Source of the DNA: Glandiceps talaboti
Taxonomy: Eukaryota; Hemichordata; Enteropneusta; Spengelidae
Direction: 5' to 3'
DNA: 64,000 nucleotides
Assembly (NCBI RefSeq): GCF_964340395.1
Contig: NC_135568.1
Location: 15,462,276-15,526,275 of the forward strand
This document shows positions 51,701 to 64,000 of the stretch, piece after piece; positions within the stretch are counted from its first letter, which is position 1, and every line of letters begins with the position of its first letter. Under the pieces are notes generated by a model. It saw only the letters and a list, made by a program, of their open reading frames with translations. It was not told the DNA's origin and ran no database searches. Made by a program: the position numbers and the translations under genes.

Positions 51701-54700
51701 AAATTAGTCTTGTTTATGAAACTATAATGAGTTCAAAGGTTGGATCTTAGACAATAGAAAGAGGTTTCTTTATTGTCTATAGTTGGAAAACAAAGAGTAA
51801 TTCCTAAGTCAAGTCTGAGTCTGCCTACTTTCTACTCTTAAGAAATTGAAGTCAATTTACAGCAGATACAGTTAAAATTCCAAGGTCTGTGTAAGATATA
51901 AACATTTAGTATATTATTATGTTTTAAATCTAGCATTGTTGTAGGGTACTAACTAACAGATTTCATGGTGATTATTTTACAGTATATCCCTTTGAGGGGA
52001 AACAAAGGCAAGAACCCTGATAATCCTGCATCTTTCCTGCCAACCCTCCCTGAAGTAAGTACATTTGTATTTGCATTTGCATTTTCATTTGTATTTGTAT
52101 TTGTATTTGTATTTGTATTTGCATTTGTATTTGTATTTGTATTTGTATTTGTATTTGCATTTGCATTTGCATTTGTATTTGTATTTGTATTTGTATTTGT
52201 ATTTGTATTTGTATTTGTATTTGTGTAGTAACACTAACAGTATTGCTAATATACATACATAAGCAACCCATTGTATATAAACTGGTAATAACATTTAGAC
52301 TGATGAATAATGTCTATTAGACAAATATTTAAGATTATTTGGACAAAGTTTTTTCATGTGTTTTTGAAACAAAATGAACAGATTGGGTTTGGTCGGTGGG
52401 AACAGATAGGACTCCCATAATGAAAGGGTGAACAATAGCAAAATACCAGGTAACAGGAAACCAGTCACATTTTGATAGTTCAATGTCTAGCTGTTGTTTG
52501 CTCAAAGTAATATATCAATTATTTATGACTTGAGTTAAAGTTATTGGGTCGTGATTTTAGCATCTGCTCAGACTCCTGAATGCAAGCCATGAAGGTTATA
52601 TATGTCACCATAGCAACAAGTATCTTAAGTACTTGGTATGAGCAGCTGGTACACCTGAGAAGGATATTATCACTGCTTAATTATTCATATGAAAACTAAA
52701 TGTAGTAAAAGTGAATAATAGAATTTAATATTCCCCAAAGTCCAAGCAAACCTGTTTCCACACAGAAATATAAATGTTGAGAATTCTTTCTTTTAAATAA
52801 TGAAAGAGGATGAAAAATGTTTTTTAAAATTTTGTCGAGTTATTTAGTTCCAATAATATTAGTCTGTATTAATGGATTTGGAACACTTAATTCAGAGCAA
52901 TTTGAATTTTCAGATTGTTTGAGTAACTAATTGAGGAAAGAAATGACACATCTAATTTCAGAAACAGATATAATGTCTTTTTGTTAAGTAACTTACCAAT
53001 TATTAGTGAATATAATTTATATATATGGTTACTTAATGATGAAAAAAACATATCCAAGTGGAAGCTAGTGCAGCTTTAACATGTTACAATATACTGTTTT
53101 TATATCAACAGAAACGTACAAAGCCGACATGGCAAGCAAACCCTCCGTCATTTGTTCTATCTGGTAAAGCACCAGAAGATGAAGTGGTTGAGGATCTCAA
53201 TATTGCTACACAGTTAACAGCACGTAAGTTTCTCATCAATACTTGTTTTTTAATGACAATTAATACCGTCAAATTCATATTTCACTGAGATTTTCTGTAA
53301 ATTATAGCAATTGACTTCTAATGTGATATACAGTGCTGGGTTTCCGGTATTATTTTAGCATGTTTACCATCATCTTTTTACATTGCATCGATTGTAGTGG
53401 TGTGACTGCTGCAATTTTCATCATGGTTTACATCACATATAAACTTGTCGATGTTGCAGTTTGGGGGTGGGGGTGGTCTAAACGGACGGAGTTCATTCAT
53501 TGAGCTTGTGCGACATTGTGCGATCATCCCTTAGATAGGTATTATTGATAGAATCTTTTATTGATATATTATGCAAATTAATATTGCTGTGTTTTTACCT
53601 GTAAATGTGTAGGAGAACCAAAGAAAAAGAAAAACAGAACAAGATCATGGGAACCAGAATCCAATGGCTTTCCTAACGGTAAAGCTAAAGGAGGAGGAGG
53701 AGGTGGATTCTCACATCCCAGAAAAGACAGAGAAAGCTTCAGAAGTGCTCTCGTTAACATTATCTTGTAAGTTGACATGTTTAGTTGTTTATTACACAGT
53801 TTCCATGGGAATTTACACAGATATACAAATACAAACAAAAACAATGCGTGTAAACCATGAATCTACAAAAGGTAAAGTCCTCACTTCATTCTTGTGATCA
53901 AAATCAAATCAATGCATAAATTCACAAGATTATGAAAAGTATCAAATCTAATACACTAACAAATAATATATCTCAAAACGAAAATTGTGGTACATGCTTT
54001 TATTTAGGTGAATTTTTCACAATAATTTTTCACAATAATGCCTCTGGTGTAGACTGATAATGGTACTACGTACTGGTACCCCTTGTTCTGTTTCAATTTT
54101 GTTGCCCTAAGCTGGTTTTTAAAAATTGTTTTTATATTTGATTAAAATGTTCATTTTGTCCGTGCAGACAAGATGACAGAATGTCACCGCCACCACGACC
54201 GTCATCAGTGGATGGTGAATTGCCACCACTGTCAAGAACAGCCTCTCCCACTGCTGCAGAAAAAGATATTTTGGTAAGAAAGTAATTAATTTATGTTCAT
54301 GTCCACATAGTTGAGACCCTTGCTCTCACTTTGTATATACTGTACTAAAAGTACTAGTGCTCGTGATACTGTAAATCTTGAAATTTTCACTAAAGACTTA
54401 TTTTCGCTTACTTCACTTGAAAACAAACACACACGAATAAGTAGTGACTAAAATGCCTTCTAGTACATGACGCATATGCACCAGCCTAGTGATTCAGGAA
54501 AATTAGTCTTATGAGAACTAACTGAAAACTGCAAAACTGCAAAAAAAAATTAGCGGCAAAAATGTCAGTACTACTTATAAAATAAATAGTCACTTTACTA
54601 TCGGTACGTGTGTAATGCCATATATCCAGTCTCTGTTTAACAGGAACTGAAAAAAATTCCAGAGAAATAGAGTTGAAAAATTATTCAAATCTGTATAAAC

Positions 54701-57700
54701 ATTTCTATATTTTCCATGTTGCTTTAATGTTTGATGTCTCAAGTCACTGGCTAGGTTTATGTAGTGTGGGACCAAGGTATGCATTGTGTGAATTGACCGA
54801 CTGCTGTAATTTTACTCATATTGTTTTGAGTTTTGTTGTATCAAATTTCTAAAACAAATACCATGTCATTTCCACAGAGGTATTATTACTACATACACAA
54901 TGGAATTGACACTGAGCATGTAGCCCCTATGGAAGATTCATGGCTTGAAGACGTACTTAAATTAGTACCAGATCACCTGAAACAACTTGCAGACACCATC
55001 GACTCTCTTTCAGATGAAATGAGAGAGGACTATTTACTCAGTGTAAAGAAAGCAATTGGTAAGTTCTTGTAGCTCTTTTATCCTGTTGTAGCAGGGCGTG
55101 AATTTAATTTCTACACTTGGTAGTCAGAGTTAGTCACGTGAACTCTTTCAGTTAAAATTTTCTATTGATTTCCATTGGTCTTACAGACTTCCACCATATA
55201 CATTTGGCAATCTAGATAGATTTGTTTAGTAGGCTATGTGTCCTGGACTACTGCTAATTTAGTAGTCTAGATACATTTGTTTAGTAGGTAGGACTACTGC
55301 TAATTTTGAGCCTGGTTAGTCAGATGTACAGTAATACTACTAGTACTAGACGTGCATCACAAAGGACAGTTCACCAAGGTTTTAATTGATACAGATTTTA
55401 CTAATACACTAAAGAAAAATAACCACCATTTCAATAAGTTTCAACTGCTCTAGTGTCACACACTTAAATACCTGTTATTTGTACAAAAATTTGTTGTCTT
55501 TCTAGTAAACATTTTAGCACAAGTTAGGTCTTTGTTCCATATAAAGTAGCCAAGATAAGTGGTCAAAATTATCTTCAAGAATGTTTCATTGTATTGAAGT
55601 GTAAGTCAATCGGCCATTCCAGACTGCAAACAATATACCCCAAGGTACACACAGACAGGAAGTAGAGCGCCACCATGGAACGTTTTGGAAAGGCCTCTTT
55701 GGACATGAATATACTAACTGTGTTATTTTTTATATATTTTTTTGCAGTGGATTTTGTGTTGAGAGATCCACGTGAGAGAGATGATGATAAAAAACAAGAC
55801 TTATTGCCTCACAGAGCAGAACTGGCAGTGGTACCCAAACCATGGAATAAATCTTATGTTTCGGCTACAGGAGAAATTGACAGTAATCTCCATGTTACCA
55901 ACCCAACCATGCTTCAAGTCTTAGACATGTGGTATGTCTCATTTGGGTAAGTGATAATTCTCTCCTATTCCCCCACTTCCCCTCCAATTCAAAATTGTCC
56001 ATTAGGCAGAGTACTATATCTTTAAAAACTTTGTGAGATGAAAAATATGTGACATTTCAGGGTTAACTCCTCATCAAAAGAGAGTTGAAAAATGGACTTT
56101 GAGCCAGTCCCAAAATACAGGCCTCCCAATTTAATATATAAAACCATATATTCCATACATGTTCTAGCATTTGTGCATTCTACTCGAGAGGATGGTTGTC
56201 ACCTAATCACACACTTGATTTGAGTTGAAACTATCTCTTTCATTGGTGACGTTCACTTTTCATGCTATGAAATCACTTAAAATTAAAGAATATGTTTTTC
56301 TGTCATTTTTTATCGAAATAATATTTCAAGTGTAATAAAGTTAAAATAAGCCTGGTAAAAGTAACTATGTACGCGATGTTGTATTGTCTTTATACACAAT
56401 AAACCTTGGATCTTGGAATTGACTATAGCTGAAACCTTGTAATGTGATTGTTTCCTTTTTCTTACCTCCAGTAAATTGAGATTGGTTGACATCGAAGAAT
56501 TCCACAACAGAGAGGATTCCATGGAACTGGCAATATTCCAAAATCTTGTGATGAGACACATCGAAGCAGCCAAGGAAAAACTACTGAAGAAGTAAAGACT
56601 CACTTTTTTTTATCGATCAAAGTTCTTTCATGAAACTTCTTTTAAATATGGCATCGACATGTAGTTTGTGTAGTTGTGTGTGTTGACTGAAGTGCTTTGA
56701 AAAGATCATGACGTGAATTCTATGCTATAATGCCATTTTTTGGGAATATTGTATTTGCTATTATAGAAATTCTTTGACTGCACACTCACACTTTCAAATA
56801 TTAACAACCCAATATTTTTCATTCTTATAATTTGTGACTAGCATGAGTGTAAAATGTTGAAGGTTCCATAAGATTTTGTTGACTCAAAAAGCCAATTGAA
56901 AAAATAAATGACTCCCTCAAGGCTAATCGGGGAAGAAAAGTTTATGTCTTGTTTCACATCTAGTCAAAACTCAAAAACACAAAATAGAAGAAATATACCT
57001 ACAAATTGCATATAGAAAATAAACACCTTTTTAGCCCCCCAACTGATAAAATCTGGGGGGGGGGGGGGGGGGGGGGGCGCTACAACTTTGGGAACTTTGT
57101 GTCTGTCTGTCCATTTCTATGTGCTTAACGATACCCAACTGTTCTTTTTCATTGTTATCAGATGGTTTCCTGAAGTGCAGAACATCTATTACCAAGGTAA
57201 CAGACGTAAACAAGTGCCCAGTAGTAACAACACACAACAATTGGAGTCTTTCTTCAACTGTGCTGCAACCCTGATGACAGCACAATTACAAAGTTTAGCA
57301 CTGCTCTCTATAGATGATTACACCGATCTGATAGTACAACCACCCGTAAGTATCAATGTACAATAATGCATACACAGAAATGTAACTAAGAGAAACACAC
57401 AAACACAGGTGTACATACTGGTATACACACAACGGCTCACATGTACACCACAGACATACAGACATAGACACACAGACATACACACACACACACACATGCA
57501 CACACCCACGCACCTATTAATATGAACATAAACTGGAGATCATACGTGATTGCCACGGATCCATAATTGGAACTCTGATTCTTATCTTAATAACCACTGA
57601 CCTATTCCTCCTATTCTTTGCAGACATCCATTAGGGCATACGAACACTCCGGATTCATTATCAGACTGGTTTTGGAAGGTTCCGATATCAAGTTTGAACC

Positions 57701-60585
57701 GGCATTTTCCGACTTTGAAGTAGTGCTCCTCAACGTTTATGAAGTGATGGTGAAAGCAGTCAGTGTAGTACCAAGGGTTGAAACAAAACTGTACTCAGAA
57801 TGGGTAAGTCAGCCTGCCTTCTAATTGTGTGTTGTCATAGTATGGATAATAAGAAAACTGATCACTAATATATATTTAGGATTGTAGACTTAATCAAATA
57901 TGAATGAAGGTGACTTAAAAGTATAGTTTTTGCCACGGGCAAGTTCCAATTTTTGAGACTGATATTGTTCGAATAATACATAGAGTGAAAGATTTGATGT
58001 TGGCTACACTTATTTTAATCAGTTTGTAATGTTATATGGAGGATACTCAACCATTAATCTGTCAGTTTTGATATAATACTGAAATCTAGATTATATGCCG
58101 AATATATTTGTTGACAGTAATAGTTTTGACTGATCAGTACGAGATGCATGAATTTTTTTCAGTGTTTTCTGAGAAAGTTGTGCTTGACTATTGAATCATC
58201 TCTTTCATACTCATGCATAACAAAGACAGTAGAAATTACTAGAATGAAACTATGTCATGTGTTCCAGCATCAATCATTCAACTTCTAGAATTACCCGAAT
58301 GACTGAATTCCCACCACCATCACTGATATACTTTATATCACTTCTTATTGTCAATTTCTGTCTTTGATAACATTATAATAATTCTGACATCACCATGTCA
58401 ATTTCTGTCTTTTATAATATTTATTCTATTCTGACATCACCATGTCAATTTCTGTCTTTTATAACATTTATTCTATTCTGACATCATCATGTCAATTTCT
58501 GCCTTTGATAACATTTATTCTATTCTGACATCACCATGTCAATTTCTGTCTTTTATAACATTTATTCTATTCTGACATCATCATGTCAATTTCTGCCTTT
58601 TATAACATTTATTCTATTCTGACATCATCATGTCAATTTCTGCCTTTGATAACATTTATTCTATTCTGACATCACCATGTCAATTTCTGTCTTTGATGAC
58701 ATCACCATGTCAATTTCTGTCTTTGATAACATTATAAATATTCTGACATGACCGTGTCTATTATTTCTTACTCTATATCTTGTTGTCCTCCAATCACCTC
58801 ACTTATTTACAGATGGTAACTGATAAGAGACTGGGGCGTGTTTTGGGCAAGATTCTAATGGTTGGCAAATACACCTTTTGGTGTTCTTCACCTTTGTCTT
58901 CTTATGATTGCACCCCCCCCCCCCCCCTTCAAACATCATAATTTCAATTTATCCCATTTCAAATCTATTCCTGTCACAATACTTTGCTGTTGAGTGAATG
59001 AATGACTGTTACCCACCTGACCACTATTCAGCCAAAGCTGATAGTTATGACACAAATATTCACCTTGATAAAGCATGGGATGTTGTACTGCCCAGGATAT
59101 TGTCTTTTATTTTTGTCATGATTTTGTGTCTTCATTTTATATATGGAAACATTTGAAATTCTGTCATATTAAACTAAAATAAAATCAGTTATGGAATTGT
59201 GTGCATTTGTTGACCCTCAAAGTTTATTTGCTGAAGTGTTGTTTCATCCTGTTCCTGTAATTAGTAAGAACAGATATCAAACGAACTTATTATTTCATCA
59301 TAAATGGAAGTGTACAGAAATGACTTTATTTCCTCAAGTGGTGTTCCTTTTTAAAGTTATGATGTCTTGTTGTCCATGAATGCTGAGCAAATATGACTAT
59401 CTAACCTTTCTGTGACAGCTCCCTACAAATATTTTGCAACCCATAACATCCAAGTAAAGCATTTGTGTATCTATCACAATCATTTATAGCATCCATATCG
59501 AATGTATGAGTATACTGTTTCATTTGCTAATTGACCACATTAGAAAAGCCATATACTAGGTTTGTAAATAAATGAATTGAAACAGTATACTATTACACTT
59601 GATATGAATGTTATAAATGAGTGTAGCACATAGAGAGTGCTTTACTTCAGTGTTACTAGTTGTATGTGTCGTCTAATTCAATTTGTATATTTATTTATTT
59701 GTCAGGCTGGAAACAAAGCCAAGGCAACACTCAAACCAGTGATTTTAGATGAAATCCTAGAAGAGAAGAAAGCAATGGTGAAAGCTATTATTGAGAAAGA
59801 GAGTGCATTACCCATTGAACACCTAAAGATATATGACAAGTATACATTCCTTGTCAACAAACAAGTAAGTGTCTTCTCATAATGAAATGTTTGTCATTTA
59901 GGATAACTGTGATGTGTGAAGGGGGAGGTGGAGGACTAAGAGGAAAGGTTTTGGCCCGTGTCGTTTGTTTATTTCATCGTGGTCCGTGTCAGTGTATGAA
60001 GAGAATATGACTGAACTATGTGATGTGCGAGTGCATGTGTGCCATACTCAGGGTGTTTGCACAAATGCTTGTGTTGTTCTCTGTTGTTCTGCCGCTGTAT
60101 TTTCACGAGCATAGTGAGTGAAAGGGCAGCAGAAAATACCACAAGCACAAATGCAAATACCTCTGAATACCCAGATTGACAGTTACACATCATGTGTGCT
60201 GGTTCTGTTATTCTTATACATATTTAGACAAAACAGCCAAAAAAGTCATATTGTGTGAATATGCCATTTTGTGTACAAGGAATGGTCATACACTGATTTG
60301 CATATCATTTGCATACAGGTCTGCAATAATGTTTTCGGTAAACTAATACATTGCAGTGCAAATACCACTAAGTACATGCGTTAACCGATGCAAGTAATCT
60401 GTGATACATATATAATAATATGTGATACCAGTCACCGGGTGAGTTAAATGACTTAAAACTTGTTTTTACAGGCTGATGCTGATGTAGACCAGTTTTTGTC
60501 TGAGGAACACACCTTCCATGACTACACCAAAGAAGTAGAGAAATACCGCAAACTGGTTGAGGAAATTCAGTACAATTCCAGAAAA
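48735..60585 (+). CDS. DNAH7: Axonemal inner-arm dynein heavy chain, DNAH7-like, N-terminal part (continues beyond window)
   Basis: Coding exons: 48735-48749, 51983-52054, 53112-53223, 53613-53766, 54168-54273, 54878-55058, 55748-55946, 56472-56591, 57162-57345, 57624-57803, 59706-59864, 60472-60585. They give 532 aa (1596 nt) with closed phases. A full axonemal heavy chain is near 4000 aa, so only the tail domain is here. Seen: a low-complexity start with a hexaglycine run ([12 protein letters not shown]) and Pro-rich PPPRPSS; then conserved tail blocks such as [83 protein letters not shown] and [16 protein letters not shown]. These resemble DNAH7 more than DNAH3 or DNAH12, as far as I can recall. 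Known: single-headed inner-arm motors of motile cilia. Motor domain and AAA modules are not in the window. The first coding exon is only 15 nt (MADVQ) and is followed by a 3.2 kb intron, so that start is the least certain part. Confidence 0.85.
50192..50348. mobile_element. hAT-type MITE, family C, third copy in dynein intron 1
   Basis: Ends CAGTGTTCCCTCCAAGTT and CAGAGGGACACACTG are imperfect inverted repeats. The interior matches the copy at 32020-32190 (AAAATGATAA, TTCTTGTGATACA, CAAGAAATTG). The 8-bp target duplication is no longer recognisable. Confidence 0.7.
52062..52226. repeat. ATTTGT / ATTTGC hexanucleotide satellite beside a dynein splice donor
   Basis: About 27 six-base units starting 8 bp after the donor at 52055 (GTAAGTAC). 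Confidence 0.95.
57050..57078. repeat. Poly-G run in dynein intron 8
   Basis: More than 20 consecutive G, about 85 bp before the exon 9 acceptor; possible G-quadruplex former. Confidence 0.9.
58330..58750. repeat. About 48-bp minisatellite in dynein intron 10
   Basis: Eight to nine units sharing TGACATCACCATGTCAATTT, CTGTCTTTTATAACATT and TATTCTATTC, with alternation of ACC/ATC and GTC/GCC. Confidence 0.9.
59437..59660. mobile_element. Palindromic MITE, family B, complete copy in dynein intron 10
   Basis: Left arm CCAAGTAAAGCA ... AGTATACTGTTTCATTTGC and right arm GAAACAGTATACTATTACAC ... GTGCTTTACTTCAGTGTTAC are inverted. The centre ATTGACCACATTAGAAA is shared with the copy at 19837. The right end is 46 bp from the next exon acceptor. 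Confidence 0.75.
60051..60164. mobile_element. Palindromic MITE, family D copy 2, in dynein intron 11
   Basis: GGGTGTTTGCACAAATGCTT at the left and CACAAGCACAAATGCAAATA then CC at the right are inverted; the centre has TTCTGCCGCTG and GGCAGCAGAAAA as an inverted pair. Confidence 0.6.
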
Positions 60586-62854
60586 GTATGTACACGTAGT
60601 ATAAATATATTATTTTTTAAACATAACAGTTAAATGTGGACTCTTTCCAAAAGTCAACTATATGTTGCTAATGCTGCCGTACTATGTAAAGTTTGTCTGT
60701 ATCTTTGTGTAACTGAAGTAAAGAAAAAATATTTATCCTGTCATGAGACCTTTCCAAATGAAAAGCGCCCTCTATTGGTATGACCTGTATAGAGAATGTA
60801 CTTATTTGAATTAATGAATACCTTAAGAATATCATAGTTTTTGATGAACCAAAACTATGGTAAGGTACAGAAATCTATATGAGTTACTGTCATTCCCCTG
60901 TGTTACTGAGATTTCACACCTCATCACAAACATTGCATAGTACATTTATCTCCTCTAGAGGGCGCTATTTATGAAGGGCTGTGGTATTTATTGTATAGTG
61001 AGTTAAATGTGTTAAAATTTGATAACGTGTGACGATTTTCTTTTGTAGATCAATAGAATAGAATCGCTTATCAAAGTATTTTTAATAAGAACTTAATGTA
61101 CCATCTTAAGTAAGCCCTCTCTTTATTAACCAAAATTTCACTTGTCTACAAAAACTTCCTAAGTACTATGGGGAGTATGAAGTCCAAATTGTTAGAAAAT
61201 GATCCTCAATGAACCAAGAATGGTCAATTTTTTAGAAGATATTTTTAACGTTTGGAGTTCTTTGACTTTGTGCAAATTAATGGAAAATTTGCATTACTAC
61301 CATAAATGATGATATTTCAGAAAATATTTATTAAGAGTTCTTTGTGCTCATTCAACTGAATGATACGACAATCTAAATTTCACTATCACTTAGTCTGTGG
61401 TGGATTTGTTACCCCAGTTGTAAGATCTATAACTTACCAGTGCTCTTTCAACACCCAGATAATAAGTATTGAAATGGTAGAAAGTTGAAAGATCACTGGC
61501 GGTTACAAATCTTGAGCCATAAAAGTCTGCCAATCAGAACCTAAATTGTCATTCTATCAAACCATTAAATGGTAAATGGGTTTTTGTGACTCAATACTGA
61601 GTTTGAAATGTAGTTGAATAGTAAAAGTTAATGATAAATAACTTTGAGTGGTTTTCTGTTTGTGGTACTGATTGTAGTATTATGTGTTGTAGCATGTGCA
61701 TTGAATGCCAAGCTGCTAAAACTTAATAAAAAAAGACTTACATCTACTAATTGTTAAAAATGGTGTGATTTAGCATATTTTAAATTAATATTAAAATTTA
61801 ATAGCATTTGAAAACATTTGCCAGAGCAGACTTATTTCCATATGAGAGTGATAGGATCTAATTTAATATATAATTTTGTTGAACTCGTGTAACCACAATC
61901 CAACCCCCAACCCCCCCCCCCCCCCCCCCCCATTCATTCATTCATACCGAACCATGTACTAGATAAATCTATGGACCCCTATATATCCACAGTTAAACAT
62001 GCCAGCCTCTCTTCGATCCCCACACTGTAGTTAAATACAAACCTCCAAATGTTTTTCACATTAAAGATGTTTGGCTGTACAAAAATGAGAAGGGGAGGAT
62101 ACAAGTGTAATCAAGAGAATTTTATAGTGGAAATCTGCTATACCTAGTGTTATTAGCTCCACCTATCCCCACTACCCCTTCTCACCCAAAATGACAAAAT
62201 GGGGGAGGATGGATTATTCTATGAATGAAGTGAAATTTACAATTATATTAGAAATCAACAATGCTTAGTGCTGTCACCCTTAGTGCTATCACCCCCCACC
62301 TCTCCAAAACCAAAATGACCATGATTGCATTCATTGCATTTCTCAAGATAGTGGACCTAATCATTTGTAAATAAGGGAGCGATCAGTTTTTACGGTCGGG
62401 GGTGATTTCTTGTTCGTGTCAAACTTAGGGAAAAAATGAATTGCCAGCCTTAATTCTTATATGGAAATATTCTGCTCTGGTATCCTAATTTTGATTTTTC
62501 TAACCCATCCATCCAACCCTGCCATTTACCCCAATCATTAACGGTTTTATTGCTTTCCAATCATGCCATGGTATCATTAACCTTACCCAGGATATGAACA
62601 GAGCCAAGGTTTGTGCAGCGACAGACACAGTCAAAGCTGAAACTTTTCCCTATTCTTTCCTTCTCATACGTCTTACTCTGGTGATGGGCAAAAACGTTAA
62701 CTCTATATAAAAGCGAATTTTATGGTGAAAATGAAATTATCACTTTTTGCCAACAGCATATGATTTCAGGAGAAGGATGCTTTGTTTTATAATAAATACA
62801 GTTTTCTGTTAACTCTGAGACAAGTTCAAGTACATTTTGCAGTTGAAATTACAA

Positions 62855-63125
62855 CTGCCGACATCAGACCATGGACGAATGGAACCTGTTATGACCAGGG
62901 AAAGTAAACAAATGAATTGGATTAATAACACTTGGCTTTATAGAATGTTGGAGCAGCAGAGACTTGTATTACACACCGTGGTTTGATAAGAACAGTTTTA
63001 TGTGTACATGAAATGCAAGGGGAACTGGAAATTTGTTTGTGAACTGTGAACTATTATGTAAAGTGGTCATAAAACTGTTCTTATCAAATGATGGAATTTG
63101 TTCGTCCATGGTCTGATGTCAGCAG
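62855..63125. mobile_element. Nested-palindrome MITE, family A copy 2, in dynein intron 12
   Basis: Ends CGACATCAGACCATGGACGA (62859-62878) and the complement at 63102-63121 are inverted. Inside, GTGGTTTGATAAGAACAGTT and CTGTTCTTATCAAATG form a second inverted pair. ACTTGTATTACA...GTGGTTTGATAA is shared with the element at 12555-12888. Confidence 0.75.
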
Positions 63126-63489
63126 TAGTAAGATTTTCAAACATTGATAATTTGCATCCTTCTCTTTGTATATCTGTGTAACTGGGTTAGCAAAGAAGTG
63201 TGTTCTGTCTATCTGTATATATGTAAGCCAGTAGCTGGTTGCATTGTAACATTGCATGGTAATACCCTTATACACATAATTTAAAATATGTTAAATATCT
63301 ATGCAAAGGAAAAGTAAAAAACACTTTTTGCAGAACAATTATGATTTGATTAAATAGTTTCAGTTCAAGATATTTTCAGAAACATACACTGTGGATAAAT
63401 ATATGTGATGACAACATTTACACTTACAAGTTACAGAACCCCATGTGCTATTATTTTGAGTGTCAGTGTGGGTATTCCATACTCATACA

Positions 63490-63595
63490 GGGGTATTTGC
63501 ACTCGTGCTTGCAGCGTTTTCTGCTGCACTTTCACTCACCATGCTTGTAAAAGTATGACCACAGAGAGTACTGCAAGCGCTCATGCAAATACCCC
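63490..63595. mobile_element. Palindromic MITE, family D copy 3, in dynein intron 12
   Basis: 106 bp bounded by GGGGTATTTGCACTCGTGCT and GCGCTCATGCAAATACCCC, nearly perfect inverted repeats of about 20 bp. Core GCAGCGTTTTCTGCTGCACT matches the copy at 30487. Confidence 0.75.
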
Positions 63596-64000
63596 AAGTA
63601 CACCACACATGCACTCACATGTCACAAAATTCTGTCATATTAGACACTTTCTGTGGAAATAACTTGAACTGAAATAGCGTGCATGTGATCTGTAAATCAC
63701 TATAGTATGAAATGATATGTTAAATGTAAAGTTTGTAGTGTGTGACGTGGACCAAGTAATTGCATGTGTCATGTATAGCTACATATTTAGGTCTAGTAAA
63801 GGGTTTCTGAAGTGTTAATACATTCAGTCATTGGTTTAAATCAAGCAGAAAAGATTGACAATTTTGTAAATTTTGATAATGTCAGAACTGCATGAAATGG
63901 GTCTCATAATGTGTAAATATTTTAATATTGATTACAAAGTTATAACTATGTTATTTTACAGACTCTAACATGACAAAATGACCCTTGTAAGCTTTTCATC

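Larger units (their letters stand above)
60586..64000. other. Dynein intron 12, right end of window
   Basis: No exon continuing the dynein reading frame was found in these 3.4 kb. It holds a poly-C run (about 61911-61931), a family A palindrome, a family D palindrome, and otherwise AT-rich sequence without recognised features. Confidence 0.55.

Noticed and set aside
63961-64000. Acceptor-like TTTTACAG at the right edge as the next dynein exon
   Set aside because: Phase 0 after exon 12 reads ACT CTA ACA TGA, a stop after three codons, and does not match the expected dynein sequence.

Overview
The window is nuclear DNA of an animal, most likely a marine invertebrate. Its genes are split by many GT-AG introns of 0.3 to 3 kb, intergenic and intronic DNA is AT-rich, and it is crowded with microsatellites, minisatellites, short palindromic (MITE-like) elements, SINE-like elements and a LINE fragment. 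Encoded proteins look about equally close to vertebrate orthologues, so a deuterostome such as a lancelet, hemichordate or echinoderm is the best guess. I cannot exclude a lophotrochozoan from sequence alone.

Five protein-coding genes can be reconstructed exon by exon, with reading phase closing across every junction. (1) ARSG, a lysosomal arylsulfatase, + strand, 3988-11258, 10 exons, 543 aa. (2) CDC6, the replication-licensing ATPase, - strand, 23768-14485, 11 exons, 596 aa. (3) CWC22, the spliceosomal eIF4A3 loader, + strand, 24419-42894, 17 exons, 2055 aa, with a 1255-aa charged tail in one 3.8 kb exon. (4) COA1, a small mitochondrial complex-assembly factor, - strand, 48041-45787, 4 exons, 154 aa. 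(5) The first 12 coding exons of an axonemal inner-arm dynein heavy chain (DNAH7-like), + strand, 48735-60585, running off the right edge.

Layout: 1-3987 is intergenic and holds a SINE, a partial duplication, and the 3' end of a LINE with a zinc-knuckle reverse-transcriptase tail. ARSG follows, then a 3.2 kb gap with palindromic elements and a minisatellite reaching the CDC6 stop codon. CDC6 and CWC22 start head to head 650 bp apart across a promoter with an E2F-CCAAT-E2F arrangement on the CDC6 side and a YY1-like site on the CWC22 side. COA1 and the dynein also start head to head, 693 bp apart, with a candidate RFX X-box on the dynein side. The last 3.4 kb is dynein intron with palindromic elements. 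The genes belong to unrelated pathways and do not form a functional cluster, but from memory their human orthologues lie on the HOX-bearing chromosomes 2q, 7p and 17q, which suggests ancient linkage.

The most unusual signal is repeated tandem duplication at exon edges. In four of the five genes, DNA at an exon edge (a 5' splice site or the final coding exon) has been copied in tandem into the adjoining intron or 3' flank. This gives decoy splice donors in ARSG exon 4 and CWC22 exons 8 and 9, and copied C-terminal coding ends beyond the stop codons of CDC6 and COA1.
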